Shown: one piece after another, positions 8,809 to 16,122 of the stretch
Numbering within the stretch: position 1 is the stretch's first letter
Layout of the letters: each line of letters opens with the position of its first letter
Source: Aliicoccus persicus_A
GTDB lineage: Bacteria; Bacillota; Bacilli; Staphylococcales; Salinicoccaceae
NCBI GenBank assembly: GCA_020741755.1
Contig: DYYI01000096.1
Location: 1 to 33,036 of the forward strand
Reading direction: 5' to 3'
Length of the DNA stretch: 33,036 nt
Notes under the pieces: model-generated
Told to the model about the DNA's origin: nothing
Database searches by the model: none
The model's input: only the letters and a program-made list of their open reading frames with translations
Made by a program: the position numbers and the translations under genes

Positions 8809-8999
8809 ATGCTCACTCACACCAGAAAATCCCGGTGAATGAGCACGGATTCCGGTTTCATGGTAACTCGCGCCCAAAAATCTCGGTGAGTGAGCACGGA
8901 TTCCGAATTCATGGTAACTCACGCCTAAAAATCTCTGTGAGTTACCACGAGAAGATCAATCCTCTATAATCACTCCGGATTTTTATCCCACTCACTCAG
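8809..8999 (+). repeat. Phased array of three 38-bp units, arm classes C/D, plus one degenerate unit
   Basis: Units at 8809-8846, 8860-8897 and 8911-8948 follow the same 10-18-10 geometry with 13-nt spacers. Unit 1 has arms ATGCTCACTC and GAATGAGCAC. Unit 3 has ATGGTAACTC and GAGTTACCAC. Unit 2 has the left arm of unit 3 but the right arm GAGTGAGCAC of the other class, so its arms pair poorly. After another 13 nt, 8962-8999 holds an interior that matches the family consensus in reverse orientation, but its arms are not complementary; it looks decayed. Confidence 0.85.
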
Positions 9000-9050
9000 G
9001 AATTTTTTCCTTAAGAGCGTTTTAGATGTCTCCCAGAATTAATGATTAAC

Positions 9051-9092
9051 GTGATTGATGTCACAATCCAAATCAACAAAAGAACTTATAAT
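9051..9092 (+). promoter_or_regulatory. Promoter with Crp/Fnr-type palindrome
   Basis: TATAAT at 9087-9092 is a consensus -10 box. No good -35 exists. Instead the palindrome GTGA-TTGATG-TCAC (9051-9064, with A at 9065) matches the Crp/Fnr-family pattern TGTGA-N6-TCACA apart from the first base. Its centre is about 41.5 bp before the expected transcription start near 9099, the classical class II activator position. Control of the downstream gene by an Fnr/ArcR-type regulator is inferred. Confidence 0.6.
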
Positions 9093-9118
9093 GAATGTAG
9101 CAAAGGAGGCGTATACAC

Positions 9119-10222
9119 TTGTTAAAAGAACTAAAGCAGTCAATTTTGAACAATTCGACGATTGATACTCGGAATATGTCTACAGAACAATTCCTGACTC
9201 ATGTGATTTTGCTCATTCATACGCACCCAGATTTAGAGTTTGAAAAAGTAAAACCATACTTGATTGAATTTTTTAATGGTTCACCTAAAGCACCAACTAA
9301 TAAAGATCATCCTATAAATATTCTGGTAAAACACCAACAAAGATTTTCGAAACACATTAAAGTCATAGAATCATTACTCGAAGACTATGCTAACAATCAA
9401 CAGGACATATCTTTTTATCTGAATGCATTAAAAAATATAAATAATTATTTTAATGTGAAGGAGAAGTTGCTGTTTCCATTGCTCGAACGATATGGCCAAT
9501 ATCAGTTGCCGCGCAGGATATGGGAGATGGACGATTATTTGCGTGTGTCGTTGCAAGCGATGCAGAAACGTGTGGAAAAGCTCGAATCGGTTCATCCAAG
9601 ACACATCCATTCGACATTTCGGGAGATTCAAACGACTTTTAATTATTTAAAAGATAGTGAGCAGTACATACTCTACCCGCTATGTGATGCGTTGTTTACA
9701 GAAGAAAATTGGCAGCAAGTGGCACGGGAGGCGACAGCTTTTCATTTTGATATGTTGGATTACGTGGAGAACGAAGAGGTTATTAATCCAAGTCAAAATC
9801 TAGATGATAAAATTCAACATCCCTTTGGAAATGGATTTTTAACAATGAAAGAAGTTAATTTGATTTTGAACAGTTTGCCTCTAGAGTTAACTTTTATAGA
9901 TGAACGTGGCATTTTTAAGTACTTTAATCATATTGTTGAAGCGCAGGATATGCTATTCATCCGAACACCGCTATCGATCGGTCGGCATGTTGCCAACTGC
10001 CATCCGCCTAGAAGTCTTAAGAACATGATGAAAGTTATCCGACTTCTGAAGTCTAGGGAGGAAGAGCAAGTAGCAATGTGGTTTAAAAGGGGAGAAGTGT
10101 TTATCCATGTGACTTACGTTGCTGTTTTTGATGAAGATGATACATTCAAAGGCGTTTTAGAATACGTACAGGATATAAACCCGTATGTGGAGCTACCTCG
10201 GGCGACGAAAAAGCATGTTTAG
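9119..10222 (+). CDS. DUF438 / hemerythrin-like / PAS domain protein
   Basis: The 367-aa product has three parts. Residues 1-60 resemble DUF438 (HVILLIHTHPDLEFEKVKPYLIEFF). Residues 65-215 form a helical hemerythrin-like region (KEKLLFPLLERYG; QYILYPLCDALF). Residues 235-360 are a PAS-type domain with the characteristic ends IGRHVANCHPP and FKGVLEYVQDI. Compared with family members as I recall them (KHY..KENLLFP and KEENILFP), some expected iron-ligand positions are changed: INNYFNVKEK lacks the His, and SEQYILYP lacks a Glu. Di-iron binding is therefore uncertain. The start is TTG at 9119, 9 nt after the strong AAAGGAGG site; no ATG lies nearby. The promoter has an Fnr-type palindrome, suggesting a redox or low-oxygen role. 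The gene stands alone between two repeat islands. Its biochemical function is unknown. Confidence 0.8.
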   Translation: MLKELKQSILNNSTIDTRNMSTEQFLTHVILLIHTHPDLEFEKVKPYLIEFFNGSPKAPTNKDHPINILVKHQQRFSKHIKVIESLLEDYANNQQDISFYLNALKNINNYFNVKEKLLFPLLERYGQYQLPRRIWEMDDYLRVSLQAMQKRVEKLESVHPRHIHSTFREIQTTFNYLKDSEQYILYPLCDALFTEENWQQVAREATAFHFDMLDYVENEEVINPSQNLDDKIQHPFGNGFLTMKEVNLILNSLPLELTFIDERGIFKYFNHIVEAQDMLFIRTPLSIGRHVANCHPPRSLKNMMKVIRLLKSREEEQVAMWFKRGEVFIHVTYVAVFDEDDTFKGVLEYVQDINPYVELPRATKKHV

Positions 10223-10236
10223 CGATTAGAAAATGA

Positions 10237-10396
10237 TCTGCGTGTCAATGAGCGTTGCTCACAGACACGCAGAAAGATTTGACGGACTATGAACTACTCT
10301 CACTGACGCGCAGATTGATTTGCGTTCCAATGAGAGTTGCTCACAGACACGCAAACGGATTTGCATTCCAATGACCCTAGCTCATAGACACACAAA
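10237..10396. repeat. Array of four 37-bp inverted-repeat units, 41-bp period
   Basis: Units start at 10237, 10278, 10319 and 10360, exactly 41 bp apart, with 4-nt linkers. Each is a 10-nt arm, 17-nt interior and 10-nt arm. The first has a perfect 10-bp stem (TCTGCGTGTC and GACACGCAGA) and an inner TGAGC/GCTCA stem. The left arm of the second is decayed. Units 3 and 4 have TTTGCGTTCC-type left arms and GACACGCAAA-type right arms. They are in reverse orientation to the array at 22097-22420. The array fills the space between two convergent genes and may also stop transcription, since no T-run terminator is visible for either. Confidence 0.87.
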
Positions 10397-10430
10397 CCCA
10401 CACACAAACCAAGAGTCAAACAACAACAAT

Positions 10431-11435
10431 CTACTTCCTTCTTCTACTCCGACCAAGACCGATGGCATTTTCCATCTTGTCTACCATTCGATTCGCCTTA
10501 ATCGACGCGCGCTCAGCACCGGCGTCCAAAATGTTATCTAATTCACCACTGTCGATGAAATAGTTCACGCGTTCTTGGAAACCTGTCAAAAAGTCGGCCA
10601 CAACTTCGCCCAAGTCACTCTTGAATGTACCGTAGTTCGAATCTTTATATTTCTCTTCCAACTCTCCAATAGACATACCGCTCAAACTGCTATAAATGAC
10701 AAGCAAGTTAGAAATACCTGGCTTTTCTTCCTTGTCATAATTAATTTCAGTACCTGAATCTGTCACAGCACTGCGAATTTTCTTAGCAGCGACTTTAGGA
10801 TCATCCAACAAACTCACATAAGATTTCGGATTGTCATCACTCTTACTCATTTTTTTCGTCGGATCATTCAGGCTCATAATGCGCCCACCGAACTCTGGCA
10901 ATTTCGCCTCAGGTACTGTCAAAATATCGTTATACTTATTGTTAAATCGCTCCGCCAAATCGCGCGTCAACTCTAAGTGTTGACTTTGATCATCACCGAC
11001 TGGCACGACATCTGCACCATAGATTAAAATATCAGCCGCCATTAAACTTGGGTATGTTAGCAAACCGACAGAAATACCCTCTTTCGTCGCTTGTTTGCGG
11101 GCTTTATCTTTGTATTGGGTCATGCGCTCAAGCTCTCCAATATAACCGATGCACTGCATTAACCAAGCGGCACGTGCATGTGCTGGGACTTCGCTTTGGA
11201 TAAATAGCGTCACCTTTTCTGGATCAAGTCCACTTGCCAGATAAATTGCAGCAAGCTTCTTCGTATAATCTCTTAATTTTAATCGGTCTTGCGGTACTGT
11301 GATGGCATGCTGATCGACGATACAAAAGTATGCGTCATACGATTCCTGCATCTCTGCAAATTGTTGATACGCACCGATGTAGTTACCGATGGTTGGTATG
11401 CCACTGGGTTGAACACCCGAAAATAATGTTTTCAT
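10431..11435 (-). CDS. trpS: Tryptophanyl-tRNA synthetase
   Basis: Class I aminoacyl-tRNA synthetase that charges tRNA-Trp. The N-terminus has the TrpRS signature TLFSGVQPSG and a HIGH-like motif (PTIGNYIGA). The KMSKS loop appears as KKMSKSDDN. I place the start at ATG 11435 (MKTLFSGV), 334 aa, because an AAAAGGGG ribosome-binding site lies 7 nt upstream; an in-frame ATG at 11462 would add nine atypical residues. The predicted promoter is close, so there is no room for a T-box leader, which many Firmicute trpS genes carry. It lies alone on the minus strand between convergent repeats and the divergent spxA, its usual staphylococcal position. Confidence 0.96.
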   Translation of the reverse strand: MKTLFSGVQPSGIPTIGNYIGAYQQFAEMQESYDAYFCIVDQHAITVPQDRLKLRDYTKKLAAIYLASGLDPEKVTLFIQSEVPAHARAAWLMQCIGYIGELERMTQYKDKARKQATKEGISVGLLTYPSLMAADILIYGADVVPVGDDQSQHLELTRDLAERFNNKYNDILTVPEAKLPEFGGRIMSLNDPTKKMSKSDDNPKSYVSLLDDPKVAAKKIRSAVTDSGTEINYDKEEKPGISNLLVIYSSLSGMSIGELEEKYKDSNYGTFKSDLGEVVADFLTGFQERVNYFIDSGELDNILDAGAERASIKANRMVDKMENAIGLGRSRRRK

Positions 11436-11490
11436 ACTTAAGCCCCTTTTCAAATCATTCATAAGTCTATAAAATAGTATACATAAGGTT

Positions 11491-11519
11491 ATTATACACG
11501 AAAATATATTGTGTCTAAA
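11491..11519 (-). promoter_or_regulatory. Putative trpS promoter
   Basis: Read on the minus strand, TATAAT (11491-11496) is a consensus -10 box. TTTAGA (11514-11519) lies 17 bp upstream as a weak -35. The leader to the start codon would be only about 50 nt. Confidence 0.55.
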
Positions 11520-11531
11520 TATTTAAAATTC

Positions 11532-11601
11532 TTGAAATATTGAAAATTTATGCATAATATAACAACATTTTCATTTTTTTTTAATGTTAATAATCTATAA
11601 T
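11532..11601 (+). promoter_or_regulatory. Putative spxA promoter region
   Basis: TTGAAA (11532-11537) and TAATAT (11555-11560), spaced 17 bp, form one plausible promoter. A second consensus -10, TATAAT, lies at 11596-11601 with no good -35. The leader contains a small hairpin, AGAGAC (11629-11634) with GTCTCT (11640-11645). Multiple promoters are known for spx in Bacillus, so two starts would be unsurprising. Confidence 0.4.
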
Positions 11602-11678
11602 TTAATCACAGTAAGTAATAAGTTGCAAAGAGACGGATTGTCTCTGGACAAAATTTTAGCATTGGAGTGTGAGATTAT

Positions 11679-12077
11679 ATGGTAACTTTATTTACTTCTC
11701 CAAGTTGCACATCTTGTCGTAAAGCGAAACAATGGTTGAAAGAACATGATATATCGTTTAAAGAAAGAAATATATTCTCAGATAAATTAACACTTGATGA
11801 AGTTAAAGAGATTTTGAGAATGACTGAAGACGGAACAGAAGAAATCATCTCAACGCGTTCTAAAACATTCCAAAAATTAAATTTGGATATTGATAGTTTA
11901 CCAATGAAAGAATTATATCAAATTATTATGGATAACCCGGGTATTTTAAGACGTCCGATCATCATTGATGAGAAAAGACTTCAAGTGGGTTACAACGAAG
12001 ATGAAATTCGTCGTTTCTTACCGAGACAAGTTAGAACATTTCACTTAGAAGAAGCAATGAAGCTTGCAGACCTATAA
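11679..12077 (+). CDS. spxA: Transcriptional regulator Spx (ArsC/Spx family)
   Basis: Global thiol-stress regulator that binds the RNA polymerase alpha C-terminal domain and alters promoter choice. The redox switch is intact: Cys10 and Cys13 in SPSCTSCRKA. The RPII segment of the family appears in ILRRPIIIDEKRLQVGYNEDEIRRFLPR. The 132-aa length is typical. ATG 11679 follows a GGAG ribosome-binding site. Spx is normally degraded by ClpXP with the adaptor SpxH (YjbH), whose gene lies about 4 kb downstream here. The next gene is mecA, as in Bacillus and staphylococci. A strong terminator separates the two. Confidence 0.97.
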   Translation: MVTLFTSPSCTSCRKAKQWLKEHDISFKERNIFSDKLTLDEVKEILRMTEDGTEEIISTRSKTFQKLNLDIDSLPMKELYQIIMDNPGILRRPIIIDEKRLQVGYNEDEIRRFLPRQVRTFHLEEAMKLADL

Positions 12078-12091
12078 TGAATTAAGTATAT

Positions 12092-12126
12092 AAGAACTCT
12101 GAATATATATTCAGAGTTCTTTTTTT
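12092..12126 (+). terminator. Rho-independent terminator after spxA
   Basis: AGAACTCTGAA (12093-12103) pairs perfectly with TTCAGAGTTCT (12110-12120) around a TATATA loop. Six T residues follow. Confidence 0.95.
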
Positions 12127-12206
12127 AGTTTTAAGGGTCTCTTATTGGGAATATGCTATGGAAGTATTGTATAATAAAAACTAACCATATCTAGGAGGTG
12201 TTTCTG

Positions 12207-12869
12207 ATGAGAATTGAACGTGTGAATGATTCAACAATCAAACTCTTTATCACGTATCAAGATATCGAAAAAAGGGGATTTAACAAAGAAGACCTTTGGA
12301 CGAATCGTAAAAAAGGTGAGGAATTTTTCTGGTCATTAATGGATGAAGTTGACCATGCAGAAAAAGAATCATTTAATTTTGAAGGGCCATTATGGATTCA
12401 AGTCCACGCCTTCGATAAAGGGGTTGAAGTCGTCGTAACTAAACGTGATGAACGTGACTTTAGTGTTGATATTTCAGAAGAAAACCCCGAGGAAAGTGAA
12501 TTGATGGACTTGCTTGAAGAAGCAAATGCCGAAAATCAAAACGTTTCCCACAACACGGGATCATTATGGGAAGAGCCGCTCATGATTAAATTTGATGATT
12601 TTGATGATTTAATCAGATACAGTCATCAAGCGGATGTGGATGAGCTATTGTTTGAAGACTTACTCATCACTTTCAACAACAAATACTATTATCTAATGTA
12701 TATAAATCGTGGCATGTCTTATCGTACAATTTCAGGATTAGAAGCAAAAGCTTTGGAATTCGGTAATGCAGCAGATGAAACATATGAAATGGTTTATGAA
12801 TATGGAACTGCGATTATGAGTTACAACGTTCGACGACAAGTTAAAAAATATTTTGAACTTCACAAGTAA
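12207..12869 (+). CDS. mecA: Adaptor protein MecA for ClpC
   Basis: MecA delivers substrates such as ComK to the ClpC-ClpP protease and promotes ClpC hexamer assembly. The N-terminal substrate-binding domain begins with the family signature MRIERVNDSTIKLFITYQDI. An acidic linker follows (residues about 90-115, rich in E and D), then the C-terminal ClpC-binding domain, ending SYNVRRQVKKYFELHK. I set the start at ATG 12207 (220 aa), because AGGAGGTG (12193-12200) is its ribosome-binding site and the upstream GTG at 12198 lies inside that site. The staphylococcal spxA-mecA-coiA-pepF order is preserved. The hairpin after the stop overlaps the coiA translation start. Confidence 0.95.
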   Translation: MRIERVNDSTIKLFITYQDIEKRGFNKEDLWTNRKKGEEFFWSLMDEVDHAEKESFNFEGPLWIQVHAFDKGVEVVVTKRDERDFSVDISEENPEESELMDLLEEANAENQNVSHNTGSLWEEPLMIKFDDFDDLIRYSHQADVDELLFEDLLITFNNKYYYLMYINRGMSYRTISGLEAKALEFGNAADETYEMVYEYGTAIMSYNVRRQVKKYFELHK

Positions 12870-12888
12870 AAAAAATAACTTATAAAAA

Positions 12889-12919
12889 ATCTCCTTATAT
12901 TATATGAGGGGGTTTTTTT
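12889..12919 (+). terminator. Terminator-like hairpin overlapping the coiA ribosome-binding site
   Basis: 12889-12899 can pair with 12903-12913 (11 bp with several G-T wobbles, TTA loop), followed by a T run at 12913-12919 that ends directly at the coiA ATG. The right arm contains GAGGGGG, the only ribosome-binding site for coiA. The hairpin can therefore end mecA transcription and hide the coiA start at the same time. Confidence 0.7.
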
Positions 12920-13888
12920 ATGTTTTTAGCACTTGATGAAAATAAGCAGCCAGTATCGGTCGACCAAGCAAAGCGCGGCGGGGCATATTTTTGTCCTGTT
13001 TGCGATTCCAAAGTGACGTTTAAAGCAGGCACCGTACGTATTCCACACTTTTCGCATTACCGTATTGAGCAATGTATCCGCTATTTATACAAAGCCGAAT
13101 CTATTCAACACTTGCAAGCGAAGCATGATTTGTATTTACACATTAAAGCCTCAAGAGAAGTCGATATGGAAATTTACTTGAGTGAAATTGAGCAAATTCC
13201 AGATCTTTTAATGGATAAAACAGCAATCGAAATCCAGTTGTCGACAATTTCCATCGATTTGTTGCTAGCGCGTACGCGCGGGTATAGGTCGTTAGGCATG
13301 AATGTCGTCTGGTTACTGGATGAACATGCGTTAAATCCAGAACAACCGACGCAGTTTCAACTCTCGACGATGCAAGATCACAATATATTTACGTATGATA
13401 TAGACGCACAGGAAGTGTATCGGTATCAAATGGTTTATTTTGATGGTTTCAAGTGGCATTACACGCGTGAGAAGGTCGATGCAACACAGCTTGATCACCC
13501 CTTCACCAAGCAACCACATAAATTTCATAAATTATCTGAGTTGGTGATTAAAAAATTAATCAAAAAAGCCAAGCAAAAGGGTAGTGTACAAGACGTTACG
13601 CTCGGTGCGTTGTATCAGTTAGAATGGCAGTTAAAAGATATTCCGGAATGGATGATGACGGTGACACCGAATGAGCGTTGGATTCTCAATTCTCCCCTAG
13701 AATGGAAGCTATATGTCTATCAAACCATAAAAAATCAGTCGTTTGACCAAGATGATTTTATGAATTTTATCAGACTAAGGCCGCTATATGATGTGCCTAA
13801 CAAGCTAGAAATCACGCGCTCACTGATGCAAGACTATTATTTGTTAAATATTTCACAAAATGTTACGGAACTTGAAATTTCTAGTTAA
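12920..13888 (+). CDS. coiA: Competence protein CoiA-like
   Basis: CoiA family protein, linked to processing of incoming DNA during transformation in Firmicutes. The N-terminal part carries a possible zinc site (YFCPVC at residues 23-28, with HFSHYRIEQC near 44-53). A nuclease-like motif follows around residues 90-105 (LLMDKTAIEIQLSTISID), matching the D...ExQ pattern of restriction-endonuclease-fold enzymes. The 322-aa length is usual. ATG 12920 follows GAGGGGG and a run of seven T residues, the T run of the preceding hairpin, so translation may be limited. Position after mecA is conserved. No other competence gene is seen in the window. Confidence 0.88.
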   Translation: MFLALDENKQPVSVDQAKRGGAYFCPVCDSKVTFKAGTVRIPHFSHYRIEQCIRYLYKAESIQHLQAKHDLYLHIKASREVDMEIYLSEIEQIPDLLMDKTAIEIQLSTISIDLLLARTRGYRSLGMNVVWLLDEHALNPEQPTQFQLSTMQDHNIFTYDIDAQEVYRYQMVYFDGFKWHYTREKVDATQLDHPFTKQPHKFHKLSELVIKKLIKKAKQKGSVQDVTLGALYQLEWQLKDIPEWMMTVTPNERWILNSPLEWKLYVYQTIKNQSFDQDDFMNFIRLRPLYDVPNKLEITRSLMQDYYLLNISQNVTELEISS

Positions 13889-13930
13889 AAGTGTGAAAAT
13901 GTAACTATCAACATTTGGAGGGATTTAGAA

Positions 13931-15733
13931 ATGTCAAAAGTTATGAAGCGTGAAGAGCAGCGTGTTGAAGACACGTGGGATTTAGCATCAATATTTGAAT
14001 CGGATGATGCGTTTGAAAGAGAACTAAAAGATATTGAAAAATACTTAGATAAAGGCGAAAAATTTAAAGATGGCATCGATTCAAAAGAGATGCTATTAGA
14101 AGCGCTGGAAACAGAGCGTGAGATTTCTGAGAAAGCTTCAAAATTATATGTGTATGCACATTTAAAGCATGACCAGGATACATCGAACGATACGTACACA
14201 GCGATGGAAGGTCGCGTGCGCAGCGTATTGGTAAAAGTAAATACAGCGTGGAGTTTCTTAACACCGACGATCATGAATATCGATGAGGAAACGCTAAATG
14301 AGTGGGCACAAGACGAATCTTTAAAAGAGTTCAAATTTGATTTAGAAAAATTAAATGCGAAGCGCGCACATGTGTTATCTGATAAGGAAGAGAATATTTT
14401 AGCACAGTCAAGCGAAGTGACAGGTAACCCGACACAGACGTATATGATGTTTAACAATGCAGATTTAGAATTTCCTGACGTTGTCGATGGAGAGGGGAAC
14501 AAGCACCCATTATCACAAGGGACTTTTATTGATCATGTGAAATCAGATGACCGCGTCCGTCGTCAAAGTGCGTATGAAAATTTATATGCAACGTACAGAG
14601 GTTTCGAAAATACAATTTCATCAACGCTTCAAGGTGTCGTTTCAGCACATGCATTTGAAGCAAGTGTACGTGGTTATAAGTCAAGTCGTCATCAAGCGCT
14701 ATCGAAAAACTTTATCCCTGAGAGTGTCTATGACAACTTAGTTAAAACAGTAAATGACAACTTGCATTTACTTCACAAGTATACTGAACTGCGCAAGCGT
14801 ATTTTAGGTCTTGATGAGTTAAAAATGTATGATATGTACACACCGCTTGTCAGAGATGTTGAGTTCGATATGACATATGAGAATGCGAAAGAGTGGATGT
14901 TAAAATCTCTTGAACCGATGGGTGAGGAATTTACGGACATCGTTAAAGAAGGTTTAGAAAACCGCTGGGTAGATGTTTATGAGAACAAAGGGAAGCGCTC
15001 AGGTGCATACTCTTCCGGTACGTACGGCACGAATCCATTCATCCTGATGAACTGGACAGACTCTGTAAACAACTTATTCACATTGACACACGAGTTCGGC
15101 CACAGTGTACACAGCTACTTATCACGCAAGTACCAAAACTCTAATCAAGCGGGCTATTCAATCTTCGTGGCAGAAGTTGCGAGTAACTTTAACGAAGCAT
15201 TGCTTGCAGATTACATGATGAAGAACTTAGACGACGATAAAAAGAAAATGTACTTATTAAATGAGCAATTGGATGGATTCCGTGGTTCAGTATTCCGTCA
15301 AACGATGTTTGCTGAATTTGAACACGAAATTCACACGATGAAAGAATCAGGTACACCGTTAACAGCTGGTGCACTGAACAAGTTATACGGAGAGTTGAAC
15401 AAAAAATACTTCGGTGATTCAGTGAGCTATGACGATAATATCGCAACAGAATGGGCACGTATTCCACACTTCTATATGAACTACTACGTCTATCAGTATT
15501 CAACGGGATATGCAGCCGCTCAAAGTTTAGCAGACCAAGTGTTGCGTGGTGGAAAAGATGTCGCAGAGCGCTACATGAACGAGTTCTTGAAGAAAGGTTC
15601 ATCAGATTATCCGATCAACGTGCTTAAAAATGCCGGTGTTGATATGACGACGACAGAACCGATTGAGAACGCAATGAAAGTATTTGAAAGACAGCTAAAT
15701 GAATTAGAAGCTTTACTCGATAAAGCAGAATAA
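13931..15733 (+). CDS. pepF: Oligoendopeptidase F (M3 family metallopeptidase)
   Basis: Cytoplasmic zinc peptidase that cuts short peptides, consistent with peptide nutrition in this genome. The zinc motif HEFGH is present in LTHEFGHSVHSYL near residue 387, with a downstream glutamate in FVAEVASNFNEALL as the third ligand. The 600-aa length matches the PepF/M3B group. ATG 13931 follows a GGAGGG ribosome-binding site 42 nt after coiA. The N-terminal third is a helical region typical of M3B enzymes. A strong terminator follows. No signal peptide is seen. Confidence 0.96.
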   Translation: MSKVMKREEQRVEDTWDLASIFESDDAFERELKDIEKYLDKGEKFKDGIDSKEMLLEALETEREISEKASKLYVYAHLKHDQDTSNDTYTAMEGRVRSVLVKVNTAWSFLTPTIMNIDEETLNEWAQDESLKEFKFDLEKLNAKRAHVLSDKEENILAQSSEVTGNPTQTYMMFNNADLEFPDVVDGEGNKHPLSQGTFIDHVKSDDRVRRQSAYENLYATYRGFENTISSTLQGVVSAHAFEASVRGYKSSRHQALSKNFIPESVYDNLVKTVNDNLHLLHKYTELRKRILGLDELKMYDMYTPLVRDVEFDMTYENAKEWMLKSLEPMGEEFTDIVKEGLENRWVDVYENKGKRSGAYSSGTYGTNPFILMNWTDSVNNLFTLTHEFGHSVHSYLSRKYQNSNQAGYSIFVAEVASNFNEALLADYMMKNLDDDKKKMYLLNEQLDGFRGSVFRQTMFAEFEHEIHTMKESGTPLTAGALNKLYGELNKKYFGDSVSYDDNIATEWARIPHFYMNYYVYQYSTGYAAAQSLADQVLRGGKDVAERYMNEFLKKGSSDYPINVLKNAGVDMTTTEPIENAMKVFERQLNELEALLDKAE

Positions 15734-15740
15734 TAAGATT

Positions 15741-15776
15741 GCGCGATCGCCAACTGTTTGGTGGTCGCGTATTTTT
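15741..15776 (+). terminator. Rho-independent terminator after pepF
   Basis: A 12-bp stem with two G-T wobbles pairs 15742-15753 with 15758-15769 around CTGT. It is followed by TATTTTT. Confidence 0.9.
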
Positions 15777-15799
15777 CTTAATTATATAAGGACTATCAA

Positions 15800-15828
15800 T
15801 TGAAACCATCTGAGGACAGGCGTATATT
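15800..15828 (+). promoter_or_regulatory. Promoter of the RsaE/RoxS-type small RNA
   Basis: TTGAAA (15800-15805) and TATATT (15823-15828) are spaced exactly 17 bp. The predicted start near 15835 gives an RNA of about 100 nt, matching RsaE. In other species SrrAB/ResDE controls this promoter; I cannot define such a site here. Confidence 0.7.
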
Positions 15829-15834
15829 TGAAGT

Positions 15835-15936
15835 AGAGAATTCTTCACACAGACTTACCCCTTTGTTTGTTAGAATTCAAGAAACAACCCCTTTGTATGA
15901 ATATGCTCGCAGCACAAGCTGTGAGTATTTCTTTTT
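15835..15936 (+). ncRNA. rsaE: RsaE/RoxS-type regulatory small RNA
   Basis: RsaE (staphylococci) and RoxS (Bacillus) are trans-acting RNAs that repress central-carbon, folate and peptide-transport mRNAs by pairing C-rich loops with ribosome-binding sites. Two such seeds are visible: ACCCCTTTGTTTG at 15857-15869 and ACCCCTTTG at 15887-15895. The RNA ends in a Rho-independent hairpin (15903-15913 with 15918-15928, ACAA loop) and a T-rich tail. The location between pepF and yjbH agrees with my recollection of rsaE and roxS loci. The start is inferred from the promoter. The in-frame 65-codon stretch across it has no ribosome-binding site and is not a gene. Confidence 0.85.
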
Positions 15937-15962
15937 GTCTAATTTCTATTCATCATTAATAC

Positions 15963-16051
15963 AAAAATCATACAAGATTCCCTGTGGCGTCGCGTGAGCC
16001 TGTAGTCTCACTGCGGACGCTATTCCCCAAGGAGTCAAGTATGATTTTTTT
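15963..16051 (+). ncRNA. Unidentified structured RNA or palindromic element
   Basis: Four nested stems are seen: AAAAATCATAC (15963-15973) with GTATGATTTTT (16039-16049); GATTCC (15976-15981) with GGAGTC (16031-16036); GCGTC (15987-15991) with GACGC (16016-16020); and GTGAG (15994-15998) with CTCAC (16007-16011). The loop is CCTGTAGT and the right strand ends in a T run. The second stem has a U-G pair on the plus strand but a C-A mismatch on the minus strand, favouring plus-strand RNA. TTGTCT (15935) and TAATAC (15957) could be a promoter, though its start would fall inside the outer stem. I do not recognise a known class. It could instead be a dispersed palindromic element. Confidence 0.55.
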
Positions 16052-16086
16052 ATAAGTCACAGCGTATTTCTCTCATCTTTTTCCAC

Positions 16087-16116
16087 AAAAAATCCGGCCC
16101 CAGAAGAGGGACCGGA
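16087..16116 (-). terminator. Rho-independent terminator after spxH
   Basis: On the minus strand TCCGGTCCC pairs with GGGGCCGGA (9 bp, one wobble) around TCTTCT and is followed by six T residues. It begins 6 nt after the spxH stop codon. Confidence 0.92.
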
Positions 16117-16122
16117 CTTCAC

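Noticed and set aside
10320..10541. A 73-codon plus-strand frame across the 41-bp repeats and the end of trpS.
   Set aside because: It reads through repeats and antisense to trpS, with no start signal.
11436..11490. T-box leader for trpS.
   Set aside because: The leader is about 50 nt, too short for a T-box, and no T-box sequence is seen.
13885..14502. A 205-codon minus-strand frame inside pepF.
   Set aside because: Shadow of the pepF coding sequence; serine- and phenylalanine-rich composition typical of antisense frames.
15800..15997. A 65-codon frame over the small RNA.
   Set aside because: No ribosome-binding site. The promoter, C-rich seeds and terminator explain the sequence as RNA.
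15963..16051. 6S or SRP RNA.
   Set aside because: Lacks the conserved 6S bulge layout and the SRP GGAA-loop motif.
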